From NCBI GenBank assembly GCA_036897485.1, contig JAYMTF010000509.1, forward strand, positions 1 through 34,679: a DNA stretch of 34,679 nucleotides, in the 5' to 3' direction. The notes below the pieces were generated by a model. That model was not told the origin of the DNA and ran no database searches. It worked only from the letters and a program-made list of their open reading frames with translations. Of this stretch, positions 33,562-34,679 are shown in pieces. The position numbers and the translations under genes are program-made. Position 1 is the first letter of the stretch, and each line of letters starts with the position of its first letter. This stretch comes from Pelargonium nanum. Lineage: Eukaryota; Streptophyta; Magnoliopsida; Geraniales; Geraniaceae.

Positions 33562-34679
33562 TAGATCCCTTCAGATTGTTTCCACCTTATTCATTCTAGG
33601 CTCATGCTGCCACCTGAAGATTGTGGTGTCTGTGTATAGAGCATGAAGCCATATAGAGGATTTTTCGAACCTACAGCCTCTGGAGCTAATAGAAGTTTGG
33701 AGCCTTCTAATTGCTAGAACTTTCCCACACAATTCGGAGGCTGTGAGATGAAGAAGACTATAGTTTGAGAACAAGGTTGCAGGCGGCGGGTAGATTTTAC
33801 TTTGTTAGACTGGTTAAACGCAGCTATTTCCAGTCCACTCTTTGTAAATGGATGGAGCCGCAGGAAAGTAGGAGTTACAAAGGTTGTTTCTTCCAATGGG
33901 GTTGGTAGTGTCGAGTATTTTTCTCGTTAGTTTTGTATGTCTTGTATTTTCCTTTTATGGGGGCCAAAAGTCTCTCTTCCAAGAGGACACAAGGTCTTTT
34001 ATATGTGATGGTGAGATGATATGTTATAATCTCTGTGGGCCTACATGTATCATAGAGGTGTTACTTTCATTTATGCTTTGTACAATACGAGTGTGAAGAT
34101 GAAGAACCGTTTCTTTTTAGCTGACAAAATATGTTGAGTTTTGATGATAGATTGTTGTGCCCTCTGTGTGCTGCAGAGACTACATTTGAGTTTGAGATGT
34201 ATTTTGGTCAATGATTTTATGTCCCAGCTAGCTACTCATTACTTTTGTTTTTATAACCCCATTCTAATATGTTTTATAAATTTAATTTAGAATACAGGAA
34301 ATACAATTTCATGGATTTTTTTAGTTATGCTGCTACCAATTTAATGTCATTCATCCACGACAGATACACATTTTAATTCATGCATAATTAACTCCTAAAA
34401 AAATACTTATTTCGAGTTGGATCATCAAAGTAAACTCTTTTGTCTCTCTAGGGTTTCTCTAAAACAAGAGTGGTCTCTCCGTCTGTATGACGTGTTCTGT
34501 CCCTGGTGACAATTAGAGTTTTTTAGGTTCTGATTAATCAAAGGCGGCTTGTAAAGGAGGCGGCGGTGATTTTGGTTACTTTGTCATCTCATTTACGAAG
34601 ACTGAAGACGCGGTGTTTGCTGGGTTTTTGGAGTTAGCAGATTAAAGGCGGCGGCAACGGCGTGAGGGCGACGACGAAG
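33562..34679. other. BSL 3' flank and unassigned right edge
   Basis: The first few hundred bases should be the BSL 3' UTR. After about 34250 the sequence is AT-rich. From about 34440 it becomes leader-like, with CTAGGGTTTC (the telo-box AAACCCTA on the minus strand) and a GGCGGCGG-rich last 120 bases. This suggests the 5' end of another gene, but I cannot fix its strand or product. Confidence 0.35.

Noticed and set aside
1..34679. CRISPR arrays, operons, tRNA genes or biosynthetic cluster
   Set aside because: None seen. Gene structure is eukaryotic, and neighbouring genes belong to unrelated housekeeping and signalling families.

Overview
This is a eudicot-like plant nuclear genome segment. 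The evidence is AT-rich introns with GT/AG borders, plant-only gene families (IQD, BSL, plant GT14, plastid-type Omp85) and a plant-type snRNA promoter. I cannot name the species. All exon models were built by hand from reading-frame continuity and GT/AG sites. They are not backed by transcripts. Known-protein comparisons are from memory.

Layout. 1-205: decayed RNase H fragment of a retroelement, minus strand. 2298-6712 (+): six-exon IQ67-domain calmodulin-binding protein, IQD5-like, 434 aa, with a SINE-like insertion in intron 2. 8050-9243 (+): intronless, GC-rich GT14 (Core-2/I-branching, DUF266) glycosyltransferase. It is followed by a possible 3'-UTR intron and a 56-codon small ORF (9557-9727). 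10625-14056 (+): three-exon secreted cysteine-rich protein of the 'Expp1' type (At3g44150-like). Its stop appears to come 14 codons early. 14801-18934 (-): eleven-exon, 362-aa Omp85-family beta-barrel without POTRA domains (P39/At3g44160-like), tail-to-tail with the previous gene. 19399-19560 (+): a U1 spliceosomal snRNA gene with its own USE and TATA box. 20236-20733: long-arm inverted-repeat transposon (MITE). 22207-33561 (+): 21-exon BSL2/BSL3-type Kelch-repeat protein phosphatase, 1008 aa. Intron 13 carries a dead LINE reverse transcriptase, and intron 18 a 159-bp MITE with 6-bp target duplications. 33562-34679: 3' flank and unassigned sequence.

The genes are not an operon. They serve separate roles: cytoskeleton/calmodulin scaffolding, Golgi glycosylation, an extracellular protein, a plastid-envelope barrel, splicing, and brassinosteroid-type phosphatase signalling. 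The main points of interest are the U1 gene (absent from any protein track), the probable recent truncation of the Expp1-like protein, upstream ORFs on two genes, and several transposon remnants inside introns. I did not find a clearly new biological system.
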